Position numbers and translations under genes: made by a program. Positions 11,013-17,922 of a DNA stretch of 28,595 nt are shown one piece after another; positions within the stretch are counted from its first letter, which is position 1, and each line of letters begins with the position of its first letter. The notes under the pieces were generated by a model. It was not told where the DNA came from. It saw only the letters and a program-made list of their open reading frames with translations, and did not search any database. This DNA comes from Streptomyces sp. NRRL WC-3605 (GTDB lineage Bacteria > Actinomycetota > Actinomycetes > Streptomycetales > Streptomycetaceae), in assembly GCF_001509795.1 (NCBI RefSeq), contig NZ_LLZN01000085.1:1-28595 (forward strand). The letters are read 5' to 3'.

Positions 11013-12058
11013 TGGAGACGGCGCTGACCCGGCTGACCGGGGTGCGGCACCCGGTCGTGCAGACGGGGATGGGCTGGGTGGCGGGCCCGCGTCTGGTGGC
11101 GGCCACGGCGAACGCGGGGGCGCTGGGCGTCCTGGCGTCGGCGACGATGACGGTGGACCGCCTGCGGGAGGCGGTGCGCGAGGTCAGGTCCCGTACGGAC
11201 GCGCCGTTCGGGGTGAACCTGCGCGCCGACGCCCCGGACGCCGGCGACCGGGCCGACGTCCTGATCGCCGAGGGGGTGCGGGTCGCCTCGTTCGCCCTCG
11301 CGCCCTCCCCGGAGCTGATCGCCCGGTTCAAGGAGGCCGGGGTGCTGGTCGTGCCCACCGTGGGCGCCCGGCGGCATGCCGAGAAGGTCGCCGGCTGGGG
11401 CGCGGACGCGGTGATCGTCCAGGGCGCGGAGGGCGGCGGGCACACCGGCGCGGTGGCGACGACGGTGCTGCTGCCGCAGGTGGTGGACGCCGTGCGGATA
11501 CCGGTCGTGGCCGCGGGCGGCTTCTTCGACGGGCGCGGCCTGGCGGCGGCGCTCGCGTACGGGGCGGCCGGGGTCGCGATGGGGACGCGGTTCCTGCTGA
11601 CGTCGGACTCGACGGTGCCGGACGCGGCGAAGGCGCGCTATCTGGCGGCGGCCGTCGGGGACGTGACGGTCACGCGGGCCGTGGACGGGCTGCCGCACCG
11701 CGTGCTGCGCACGGACCTGGTCGACGCATTGGAGCGCTCCGGCCGGGTGCGGGCGCTGGCGCGGGCGGTGCGCGCGGCAGCGGGCTACCGGGCGCTGTCG
11801 GGCACGGGCTGGCGCCGGATGGTCCGGGAGGGCCGCGCGCTGCGCCACGGCAAGGACCTGACGTGGAGCCAGGTCCTGATGGCCGCGAACACGCCGATGC
11901 TGCTGCGGGCGGCCATGGTGGACGGCCGGACGGACCTGGGGGTGATGGCCGCCGGGCAGGTCGCCGGGGTGATCGGCGACCTGCCGTCGTGCGCGGACCT
12001 CGTGGCCAGGATCATGCGGGAGGCCGAGGAGGCCCGGGAGCGGGTGGGCCGGTACTGA
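11012..12058 (+). CDS. ipdC: IpdC: FMN-dependent oxidoreductase of the HIP pathway (nitronate monooxygenase fold)
   Basis: A 348-residue TIM-barrel flavoprotein matching IpdC (Rv3553). It has HPVVQTGMGWVAGPRLVAAT at the N-terminus, VNLRADAPDAGDR, the FMN-site region WGADAVIVQGAEGGGHTG, IPVVAAGGFFDGRGLAAALA and GTRFLLTSDSTVPDA. Although often annotated as nitronate monooxygenase or 2-nitropropane dioxygenase, members in this context are required for growth on steroid C/D-ring intermediates. The precise reaction is best called flavin-dependent oxidation or reduction of a CoA thioester. Its ATG lies in the TGATG overlap with ipdB; an in-frame GTG one codon earlier (11009) is an alternative. The gene runs tail to tail with fadA6, with only 7 bp between the stops. 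Confidence 0.92.
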   Translation: METALTRLTGVRHPVVQTGMGWVAGPRLVAATANAGALGVLASATMTVDRLREAVREVRSRTDAPFGVNLRADAPDAGDRADVLIAEGVRVASFALAPSPELIARFKEAGVLVVPTVGARRHAEKVAGWGADAVIVQGAEGGGHTGAVATTVLLPQVVDAVRIPVVAAGGFFDGRGLAAALAYGAAGVAMGTRFLLTSDSTVPDAAKARYLAAAVGDVTVTRAVDGLPHRVLRTDLVDALERSGRVRALARAVRAAAGYRALSGTGWRRMVREGRALRHGKDLTWSQVLMAANTPMLLRAAMVDGRTDLGVMAAGQVAGVIGDLPSCADLVARIMREAEEARERVGRY

Positions 12059-12065
12059 GGGGCCG

Positions 12066-13223
12066 TCAGAGGCGTTCGATGATGGTCACGTTGGCCTGGC
12101 CGCCGCCCTCGCACATGGTCTGCAGGCCGAACCGTCCGCCCGTGCGCTCCAGTTCGTGCAGGAGCGTCGTCATCAGCCGCGCGCCGGTCGCGCCGAGCGG
12201 ATGCCCGAGCGCGATGGCCCCGCCGTTCACGTTGACCCGGTCGGGGTCGGCGCCTGTTTCCTTCAGCCAGGCGAGGACGACGGGGGCGAACGCCTCGTTG
12301 ATCTCCACGAGGTCGATGGCGTCGATGGGCAGGCCGGTCTTCTTCAGGGCGTGGGCGGTGGCGGGGATCGGCGCGGTCAGCATGCGCAGGGGGTCCTCGC
12401 CGCGCACCGACAGGTGGTGCACGCGGGCCCGGGGGGTGAGGCCGTGCTCGCGCACCGCCCGCTCGGAGGCGAGCAGCATCGCGGCCGCCCCGTCGGAGAC
12501 CTGCGAGGAGCACGCGGCGGTGATCGTGCCCCCGGTGACGACCGGCCGCAGGGCGGCCATCTTCTCCAGCGAGGTGTCCCGGCGCGGACCCTCGTCCACG
12601 GCGACCGGCCCGTAGGGCACGATCTCCCGTTCGAAGCGGCCCTCGTCGACGGCCCGCAGCGCCCGCCGGTGCGAGCGCAGAGCGAACTCCTCCTGCTCGC
12701 GCCGGCCGATCCGCCACTTCGCGGCGATCATCTCGGCGCCCGCGAACTGGTTGACGGGCTTGGTCCCGTACCGGGCGCGCCAGCCCTCGCTGCCCGCGAA
12801 GGGGCCCTCGGTCAGTCCGAGGGGTTCCGCGGCCTGCCGGGTGGCGAAGGCGATGGGGATCATCGACATGTTCTGCACGCCGCCCGCCACGACCAGGTCC
12901 TGGGTGCCGGAGAGCACGGCCTGGGCGGCGAAGTGCACGGCCTGCTGCGAGGAGCCGCACTGCCGGTCCACGGTGACGCCCGGGACCTCCTCGGGCAGAC
13001 CGGCCGCCAGCCAGCAGGTCCGCGCGATGTCACCGGCCTGCGGCCCGACCGCGTCCAGACAGCCGAAGACGACGTCCTCGACGGCGGCCGGGTCGACGTC
13101 CACCCGGCCGAGCAGCGCGGTCAGGACGTGGGCGCCGAGGTCGGCGGGGTGGACCGCCCCGAGCCCTCCCCCGCGCCGTCCGACGGGCGTACGGACCGCT
13201 TCGACGATGTAGGCCTCGGCCAT
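12066..13223 (-). CDS. fadA6: FadA6: acetyl-CoA acetyltransferase (thiolase) of the HIP pathway
   Basis: A 385-residue thiolase closely matching FadA6 (Rv3556c). Cys89 in DRQCGSSQQAV is the acyl-enzyme nucleophile, His341 in GGAIALGHPLGATG and Cys371 in CEGGGQANVTIIERL complete the active site, and EINEAFAPVV is intact. FadA6 cleaves the linear dioxo-dicarboxylic CoA thioester released after ring C opening, using coenzyme A. The start at 13223 has GGGAG six bases upstream. It is the last gene of the leftward ipdF-kstR2-fadA6 unit, 22 bp after kstR2. The frame and motifs are complete, with no sign of decay. Confidence 0.94.
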   Translation of the reverse strand: MAEAYIVEAVRTPVGRRGGGLGAVHPADLGAHVLTALLGRVDVDPAAVEDVVFGCLDAVGPQAGDIARTCWLAAGLPEEVPGVTVDRQCGSSQQAVHFAAQAVLSGTQDLVVAGGVQNMSMIPIAFATRQAAEPLGLTEGPFAGSEGWRARYGTKPVNQFAGAEMIAAKWRIGRREQEEFALRSHRRALRAVDEGRFEREIVPYGPVAVDEGPRRDTSLEKMAALRPVVTGGTITAACSSQVSDGAAAMLLASERAVREHGLTPRARVHHLSVRGEDPLRMLTAPIPATAHALKKTGLPIDAIDLVEINEAFAPVVLAWLKETGADPDRVNVNGGAIALGHPLGATGARLMTTLLHELERTGGRFGLQTMCEGGGQANVTIIERL

Positions 13224-13245
13224 GGCGACTCCCTGCGTCGGGGGG

Positions 13246-13884
13246 CTATGCGCGTACGGCGATCCCGTCCAGCACCATCGACAGGTACTGCCGGGCGATC
13301 TCCTCGGGGCTGTGCTGTCCGCCGGGCCGATACCAGGACGCGGCGACCCACACCGTGTCGCGGACGAACCGGTAGGTCAGGCGGACGTCGAGGTCGGGCC
13401 GGAACACCTCGGCCGCGACACCGCGCTCCAGCGTCGACAGCCACGCCTTCTCGAACCGGCGCTGCGACTCGGCGAGGAACGCGAACCGCTCCTGGGCGGC
13501 GAGCTGCCGGTTCTCCTTCTGGTAGATCGCGACGGCGGCCCGGTGCCGGTCGATCTCCCGGAACGACTCGGTGACCAGGGCCTCCAGCGTCTCGCGCGGG
13601 CCCAGCCCGGCCTCCAGGACGGCGTCGTAGCCGGACCACAGCTCGTCGAGGAAGGAGCGCAGGATCTCCTCGAGCATCGACTCCTTGGAGTCGAAGTGGT
13701 AGTAGAGGCTGCCCGCGAGCATGCCGGCGTGGTCGGCGATCGTACGGACGGTGGTGGCGTTGTAGCCCTGCTCGGCGAACACCTCGGCGGCGGTGTCGAG
13801 GAGTTCACGGCGTCGGGCGGCCGCGGCGGTCACCTGGGGTTCCTTCTTCTTGGTCGGCACCGGTCCATTGTCGTCGGTCGTCAT
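13246..13884 (-). CDS. kstR2: KstR2: TetR-family repressor of the HIP regulon
   Basis: A 212-residue TetR regulator. The helix-turn-helix spans roughly residues 26-72 (RRRELLDTAAEVFAEQGY, TVRTIADHAGMLAGSLYYHF, SKESMLEEILRSFL), followed by a ligand domain with AIYQKENRQLAAQERF, FRPDLDVRLTYRFVRDT and VAASWYRPGG. These match what I recall of KstR2 (Rv3557c), and the gene has the same neighbours, fadA6 and ipdF. KstR2 represses HIP genes and is released by HIP-CoA. A 17-residue charged N-terminal extension (KKKEP) precedes the usual start. It lies 6 bp after ipdF, so it is probably autoregulated through operator 2. Both divergent promoters of the cluster have matching operators. Confidence 0.9.
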   Translation of the reverse strand: MTTDDNGPVPTKKKEPQVTAAAARRRELLDTAAEVFAEQGYNATTVRTIADHAGMLAGSLYYHFDSKESMLEEILRSFLDELWSGYDAVLEAGLGPRETLEALVTESFREIDRHRAAVAIYQKENRQLAAQERFAFLAESQRRFEKAWLSTLERGVAAEVFRPDLDVRLTYRFVRDTVWVAASWYRPGGQHSPEEIARQYLSMVLDGIAVRA

Positions 13885-13890
13885 CGGGGT

Positions 13891-14676
13891 CTAGGCGTGC
13901 TGGTTGCTGACGGAGACGGTCTCCCCGGTCATGTACGAGGAGTAGTCCGACGCGAGGAAGACGATCACGTTGGCCACCTCCCAGGGTTCGGCGGCCCGTC
14001 CGAACGCCTCACGGGCGGTGAGTTCCTCCAGCAGCGCGGGGGTCGTCACCCGGGACAGATGCGGGTGCAGGGCGAGGCTGGGCGCCACCGCGTTGACCCG
14101 CACCCCGTACGGGGCGGCCTCGACGGCGGCGCACCGGGTCAGCGCCATGACCCCGGCCTTCGCGGCGGCGTAGTGGGCCTGCCCGGCCTGGGCGCGCCAG
14201 CCGACGACGGACGAGTTGTTGACGATCACGCCGCCGCCGGTGGCGCGCATCCGGCGCAGGGCGGCCCGGGTGCAGCGGAAGGTGCCACCGAGCGTGACGT
14301 CGAGGACGCGCGTCCACTGCTCGTCGGTCATGTCGACCAGAGGGGCCGTCCCGCCGAGCCCGGCGTTGTTGACGACGATGTCGAGCCGGCCGTGCTCCCG
14401 TTCCGCGGTGTCGAACAGGGCGCGTACCTGGGTCTCGTCGGTGACGTCGCACACCGTGGACGTCACCGCGTCCCCGAACTCCTGGGCGAGCTGGGCCTGA
14501 TGATCCTTGAGGCGCCGGGTGTGCGGGTCGCTGATCAGGACCCGCGCGCCCTCCTGGAGAAGGCGCCGGGCGGTCGCCCCGCCGATGCCGGCGCCCGCCG
14601 CCGCCGTGACGACGGCCGTGCGACCGCGCAGCAGTCCGTGCCCGGGAACGTACGCCGGTGCCTCGACGGGTGTCAT
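13891..14676 (-). CDS. ipdF: IpdF: SDR acting on hydroxylated HIP-CoA intermediate
   Basis: A 261-residue SDR matching IpdF (Rv3559c) from the N-terminal PGHGLLRGRTAVVTAAAGAG to the C-terminal SDYSSYMTGETVSVSNQHA. The nucleotide motif is the variant TAAAGAGIG rather than TGxxxGxG, which is also typical of IpdF. NNAG is at 103-106; Ser156, Tyr169 and Lys173 (HYAAAKAG) form the triad. In characterised strains IpdF oxidises the 5-hydroxy group of the HIP-derived CoA thioester so that rings D and C can be hydrolysed. It is the first gene of the leftward unit. No strong ribosome-binding site precedes 14676, and operator 2 begins 17 bp upstream, so a leaderless or near-leaderless transcript is possible. 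Confidence 0.92.
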   Translation of the reverse strand: MTPVEAPAYVPGHGLLRGRTAVVTAAAGAGIGGATARRLLQEGARVLISDPHTRRLKDHQAQLAQEFGDAVTSTVCDVTDETQVRALFDTAEREHGRLDIVVNNAGLGGTAPLVDMTDEQWTRVLDVTLGGTFRCTRAALRRMRATGGGVIVNNSSVVGWRAQAGQAHYAAAKAGVMALTRCAAVEAAPYGVRVNAVAPSLALHPHLSRVTTPALLEELTAREAFGRAAEPWEVANVIVFLASDYSSYMTGETVSVSNQHA

Positions 14677-14689
14677 GGCAGCACGCTAA

Positions 14690-14709
14690 CCTACCAAACA
14701 CTTGTTAGG
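14690..14709. promoter_or_regulatory. KstR2-type operator 2, divergent ipdF / acyl-CoA dehydrogenase promoter
   Basis: ACCAAACACTTGTT (14693-14706) fits the KstR2 motif AnCAAGnnCTTGnT with one inner mismatch. It is extended outward to CCTA...TAGG, giving CCTAnCAAnnnnTTGnTAGG. The left half and outer bases are shared with operator 1. It sits 17 bp from the ipdF start and 47 bp from the acyl-CoA dehydrogenase start, suiting repression in both directions and KstR2 autoregulation. Confidence 0.78.
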
Positions 14710-14752
14710 GAAGACCGTCGGGGAAGCTCCGCTCGTCCGTGAGGAGGACGCT

Positions 14753-15895
14753 TTGGACCTCACGTACTCCGCCGCCGACGAGGCGTTCCGCGCCGAGGCC
14801 CGCGCCTGGCTGCGGGAGCATGTGCCGGAGCGTCCGCCGCCGTCGCTGGAGACCGCGGAGGGCTTCGCCGCGCACCGCGCGTGGGAGGCCGAACTGTCCG
14901 CCGCCCGCTGGTCGGTCGTCGACTGGCCGGCCCGGTACGGCGGCCGGGACGCCTCGCTGGTGCGCTGGCTGCTGTTCGAGGAGGAGTACTACGCGGCGGG
15001 CGCGCCGGGCCGCGTCGGGCAGAACGGCGTCAGCCTGCTCGCCCCGACCCTCTTCGCGCACGGCACCGAGGAGCAGCGCGCGCGGGTGCTGCCGCCCATG
15101 GGCACCGGGGAGGTGGTGTGGGCGCAGGCGTGGTCGGAGCCGGAGGCGGGCTCGGACCTGGCCGCGCTGCGGTCGAAAGCCGTCCGGGTGTCCGGCGGCT
15201 GGCTGCTGTCGGGGCAGAAGACGTGGTCGTCGCGAGCCGCGTTCGCGGACCGCGCGTTCGGGCTGTTCCGCTGCGACCCGGACGCCGAGCGGCCTCATCT
15301 CGGTCTCGTCTACGTGATGTTCGGCCTGCGCGCCCCGGGGGTGACGGTCCGTCCGATCGCCCGGCTCGACGGCAGGCCGGCCTTCGCGGAGCTGTTCCTG
15401 GACGAGGTGTTCGTGCCGGACGACGACGTGATCGGGGAACCCGGCGAGGGCTGGCGGATCGCGATGGCCGCGACCGGCAACGAACGCGGGCTGATGCTGC
15501 GCTCCCCCGGCCGCTTCCTCGCGAGCGCCGGCCGGCTGCACCGGCTGTGGCGGGCGCGGGGCGAGCCGGAGAGCGCGCGGGCCCGGGTCGCCGACGCGCT
15601 GATCGGGGCGCGCGCCTACCAGTTGTTCGCCTGCGCCGCGGTGTCCCGGCTCGCGGACGGCGGGTCGATCGGCCCGGAGTCCAGCCTGAACAAGGTGTTC
15701 TGGTCGGAGTACGACATCGCGCTGCACGAGACGGCCCTCGATCTGCTCGGCGCCGAGGGCGAGGCGGCCGACACCGAGTGGGCGGAGCGGTACGTCTTCG
15801 CGCTGGCCGGACCGCTGTACGCGGGCACGAACGAGATCCAGCGGGACATCATCGCCGAGCGCCTGCTCGGCCTGCCGAAGGGGCGCCGCGGATGA
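14753..15895 (+). CDS. Acyl-CoA dehydrogenase, FadE31-like large subunit
   Basis: A 380-residue acyl-CoA dehydrogenase. FAD/substrate motifs are AQAWSEPEAGSDLA (124-137), KTWSSRA (156-162) and the C-terminal YAGTNEIQRDIIAERLLGLP. The usual catalytic Glu of YEGT enzymes is Ala357 here. Glu244 in NERG lies where isovaleryl-type enzymes carry their base, so it is probably catalytic. NAEGFA-like and FEEEYYAAGAPGR stretches resemble FadE31 of the KstR2 regulon more than FadE30. FadE31 works with FadE32/FadE33 on the methyl-oxo-octanedioyl-CoA left after ring opening. The TTG start at 14753 is chosen because AGGAGG ends 5 nt before it; an upstream in-frame TTG (14702) falls inside the operator and is unlikely. 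The stop overlaps the following small frame as ATGA. Confidence 0.88.
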   Translation: MDLTYSAADEAFRAEARAWLREHVPERPPPSLETAEGFAAHRAWEAELSAARWSVVDWPARYGGRDASLVRWLLFEEEYYAAGAPGRVGQNGVSLLAPTLFAHGTEEQRARVLPPMGTGEVVWAQAWSEPEAGSDLAALRSKAVRVSGGWLLSGQKTWSSRAAFADRAFGLFRCDPDAERPHLGLVYVMFGLRAPGVTVRPIARLDGRPAFAELFLDEVFVPDDDVIGEPGEGWRIAMAATGNERGLMLRSPGRFLASAGRLHRLWRARGEPESARARVADALIGARAYQLFACAAVSRLADGGSIGPESSLNKVFWSEYDIALHETALDLLGAEGEAADTEWAERYVFALAGPLYAGTNEIQRDIIAERLLGLPKGRRG

Positions 15896-16031
15896 GGCGC
15901 CTCGCCCGCGACGCCGAGGGGGCGCCGCTCATGAGGTGCCCGCCCGCACCGCCCATGACCTTCCCGCCCGCGCCGCCGAAGGGGCCCCGCCCACGACGTA
16001 CCCCGCCCACGCCACCGAGGAGGCGGTGCCC
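15892..16031 (+). repeat. Degenerate tandem 39-bp repeat of a translation start region
   Basis: The space between the two acyl-CoA dehydrogenase genes is built of four diverged copies starting at 15892 (39 bp), 15931 (24 bp, shortened), 15955 (38 bp) and 15993 (39 bp). Each begins ATGAGG, ATGACC or ACGACG and, except the short one, ends with a purine-rich GAGG/GAAG block and a C-rich 7-mer, so each unit ends like a ribosome-binding site plus spacer. The next element is the real start ATGAGG at 16032. The first copy also shares GACGCCGAG with codons 6-8 of the downstream gene, so the units look like duplicated starts of that gene. Confidence 0.6.
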
Positions 16032-16035
16032 ATGA
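15892..16035 (+). CDS. 47-codon linking frame made of start-region repeats, possibly only coupling
   Basis: An ATG at 15892 overlaps the TGA of the upstream acyl-CoA dehydrogenase (ATGA), and the frame ends in a TGA at 16033-16035 that overlaps the ATG of the downstream one (again ATGA). The 47-residue Pro/Arg-rich product (begins MRRLARDAEGAP, ends TPPRRRCP) shows no known domain. It may serve only to carry ribosomes through to the downstream start, or it may be a by-product of tandem duplication. GC-rich frames open easily by chance, but overlap at both ends is notable. Confidence 0.35.
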   Translation: MRRLARDAEGAPLMRCPPAPPMTFPPAPPKGPRPRRTPPTPPRRRCP

Positions 16036-16997
16036 GGTTTCTGTTCGACGCCGAGCAGCGTGCCTTCATCGGATCGCTGGACAAGATGCTGACCACGGCG
16101 GACACCCCGGCGGTCGTCCGGGCGTGGAGCCGGGGCGAGCATGCGGCGGGCCGCGCCCTGTGGTCCCGGCTCGCCGACGCCGGCGTGTGGGCGCTCGCGG
16201 TCCCCGAGTCCCGGGGCGGGCTGGGCCCCCGGCCCGTGGAACTCGCCGTCGCCTTCGTGGAACTGGGGCGGCACGCGGTGCCGGGCCCTCTGGTGGAGAC
16301 GGTCACGGCGGCGGTGCTGCTGGCCGGGCTGCCCGAGACCGGCCCCGCGGGGCGGCTGGTGCCGGCGCTGCAGGCGGGCGAGGCGCTGGCGACCGTGGCG
16401 TGGGACGCGCCGTACGCGCTGGACGGGGACGTGGCCGGCGTACGGCTCGCGCTCACCGGCGAGGGCCTGTTCCTCTCCCCCGGACACGGACCGGTGCGCC
16501 GCTCCCTGGACCCGGCCCGCCGTCTGACCTCCCTCGCGCCCGGAGGGCGGCTGCTCGCCTCCGGGCCACCGCCCGCGCGGGCCCTCCTCCACGCCCGTCT
16601 GTGCACCGCCGCGCAGGCCCTCGGCGTCGGGGAGGCCCTGCTCGCCCAGGCCGTCGGCCATGTCCGGCGGCGCACCCAGTTCGGGGTCCCCGTCGGCTCG
16701 TTCCAGGCGGTCAAACACCGGCTGGCCGACGCCCGGATCGGTCTCGAGTTCGCCCGGCCCCTCGTCTTCGGCGCCGCGCTGACCCTGGACCCCGCCGACG
16801 TCGCCGCCGCCAAGGTGGCCGCCGGTGAGGCCGCGTACGCCACCGCCCGGGCGGCCCTCCAGGCGCACGGGGCGATCGGCTACACCGCGGAGTGCGACCT
16901 GTCGCTGTGGCTGACCAAGGCCCGTGCGCTGCTGGGCGCCTGGGGCGACCCGGACACCTGCCGGACCGAGGTGCTGCGGGGCGCGGGCCTCCGGTGA
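16032..16997 (+). CDS. Acyl-CoA dehydrogenase-like small subunit (FadE32/FadE33-like)
   Basis: A 321-residue acyl-CoA dehydrogenase homologue, shorter than the usual 380. The middle beta domain is shrunken, and the substrate/FAD motif SEPxAGSDL of the first subunit is absent. The C-terminal domain is recognisable: ALGVGEALLAQAVGHVRRRTQFG, with RTQFGVPVGSFQAVKHRLAD and QAHGAIGYTAECDLSLWLTK. No glutamate is found at the NERG or YEGT catalytic positions. This pattern fits the non-catalytic partner in the alpha2beta2 dehydrogenases of actinobacterial steroid degradation (FadE31 with FadE32 or FadE33). The start at 16032 is preceded by GAGGAGG at a 7-nt spacing and overlaps the linking frame as ATGA. 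An earlier in-frame ATG (15955) lies in the repeats and is less likely. It ends the cluster. Confidence 0.85.
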   Translation: MRFLFDAEQRAFIGSLDKMLTTADTPAVVRAWSRGEHAAGRALWSRLADAGVWALAVPESRGGLGPRPVELAVAFVELGRHAVPGPLVETVTAAVLLAGLPETGPAGRLVPALQAGEALATVAWDAPYALDGDVAGVRLALTGEGLFLSPGHGPVRRSLDPARRLTSLAPGGRLLASGPPPARALLHARLCTAAQALGVGEALLAQAVGHVRRRTQFGVPVGSFQAVKHRLADARIGLEFARPLVFGAALTLDPADVAAAKVAAGEAAYATARAALQAHGAIGYTAECDLSLWLTKARALLGAWGDPDTCRTEVLRGAGLR

Positions 16998-17010
16998 GCG
17001 CGGGCCGCCG

Positions 17011-17736
17011 TCAGACGGGGGGCACGATGCCCCGCGCCCGCGCCGCCGCCAGCCACTGCGGGAACTCCCCGACGAGACGGTCGTACAGCTCGCCGTCCGG
17101 CATCGCCGACGGGTTCTGGCCGGCGTGGAAGAACCCGGCGTTGTCGACGACCCGCTTGTCCGGCACCGGGAGCTCGTCGAGCCGGCGCAGGAAGTCGAAC
17201 TGCTTGCTGCCCCGGTCGCCGAACCCGACGAACTGCCAGAACAGCGGGAGCCGTGCCGCCTTGCACAAGTACCGCTCGGCGGCGAGCCGGTTGATGGGCC
17301 CGCCGTCGGTCTGGAAGACGACCAGGGCCGGCTGCTTCGACCCGCTGTCCAGGTAGTGGTCGATGACGGCGTCCATGGCCAGGTGGTAGCTGGTCCTCCC
17401 CATGTGCCCGAGCCCGGACACGATCCGCTCGATCCGGCCCTGGTGGGCGTCCAGCGCGATCTCGGTGACGGCGTCGACGTCGGTGGAGAAGAAGACGACC
17501 GGGACCCGGCCGTCGTCGTCGAGGTGCGCCGACAGCCCGAGCACCCGGTCGGCCAGGGCCTGCACACTGCCGTCCCCGTAGAACGGCTTCATCGACCCGG
17601 AGTAGTCCACCACCAGGTAGACGGCGGCCCGCGCCCCGTCGAGACCGTGCTTGCGCAGCGACACCCCTGCGCTGCGGTACGGGCCCGCCAGCGCGGGCGC
17701 GGTCTCCTCCACCTTGCTCAGACTGATCGCGGCCAT
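17011..17736 (-). CDS. vWA-domain protein with MIDAS site (tellurite/stress-type)
   Basis: A 241-residue von Willebrand A domain protein. The metal-ion-dependent adhesion site is complete: DYSGS (Asp44, Ser46, Ser48), Thr115 in GRTSYH and Asp144 in FQTDGGP. The N-terminus ISLSKVEE and VSLRKHG resemble the starts of TerD-family proteins, and vWA proteins of this size occur with them in Streptomyces stress loci. That link is inferred. No signal peptide or membrane segment is present, so it is probably cytoplasmic. The start at 17736 is chosen because GAGGGGG lies 8 bp upstream; an in-frame ATG at 17760 is the alternative. It is tail to tail with the last steroid gene, 13 bp apart, and has no obvious functional tie to it. 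Confidence 0.85.
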   Translation of the reverse strand: MAAISLSKVEETAPALAGPYRSAGVSLRKHGLDGARAAVYLVVDYSGSMKPFYGDGSVQALADRVLGLSAHLDDDGRVPVVFFSTDVDAVTEIALDAHQGRIERIVSGLGHMGRTSYHLAMDAVIDHYLDSGSKQPALVVFQTDGGPINRLAAERYLCKAARLPLFWQFVGFGDRGSKQFDFLRRLDELPVPDKRVVDNAGFFHAGQNPSAMPDGELYDRLVGEFPQWLAAARARGIVPPV

Positions 17737-17848
17737 GTCCCCTGCCCCCTCGTACGGCACCCCGGCGGCCCGACCCTACGGCACACCCGTCCCGCTCTCC
17801 CCTTCTGCTCTGCACCGGCATTCGATTTCGGCACCGGGGTTCGATATT

Positions 17849-17879
17849 TTGTTCGCCGCCGTATCTTGTTCGCCGCCGT
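17849..17879. repeat. 14-bp direct repeat upstream of the rhomboid gene
   Basis: TTGTTCGCCGCCGT occurs at 17849-17862 and again at 17866-17879, 17 bp apart. It lies in an unusually AT-rich patch (GATATTTT, TATCTT) of the 186-bp region between the divergent vWA and rhomboid genes, 44 bp before the rhomboid start. It may be promoter duplication or an activator site. TTCGAT is also repeated nearby (17821, 17840). Confidence 0.35.
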
Positions 17880-17922
17880 CCTCATCGGCTCACCGTTCAT
17901 TCGATCCTTCAGGGAGCCGGCA

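Noticed and set aside
11012..12058. Annotation as a stand-alone nitronate monooxygenase detoxifying nitroalkanes
   Set aside because: The fold is shared, but the sequence and its place after ipdAB match IpdC of the steroid pathway.
14702..14752. Upstream TTG (14702) as start of the FadE31-like gene
   Set aside because: It lies inside operator 2 without a ribosome-binding site, whereas TTG 14753 has AGGAGG at 5 nt and gives the normal family N-terminus.
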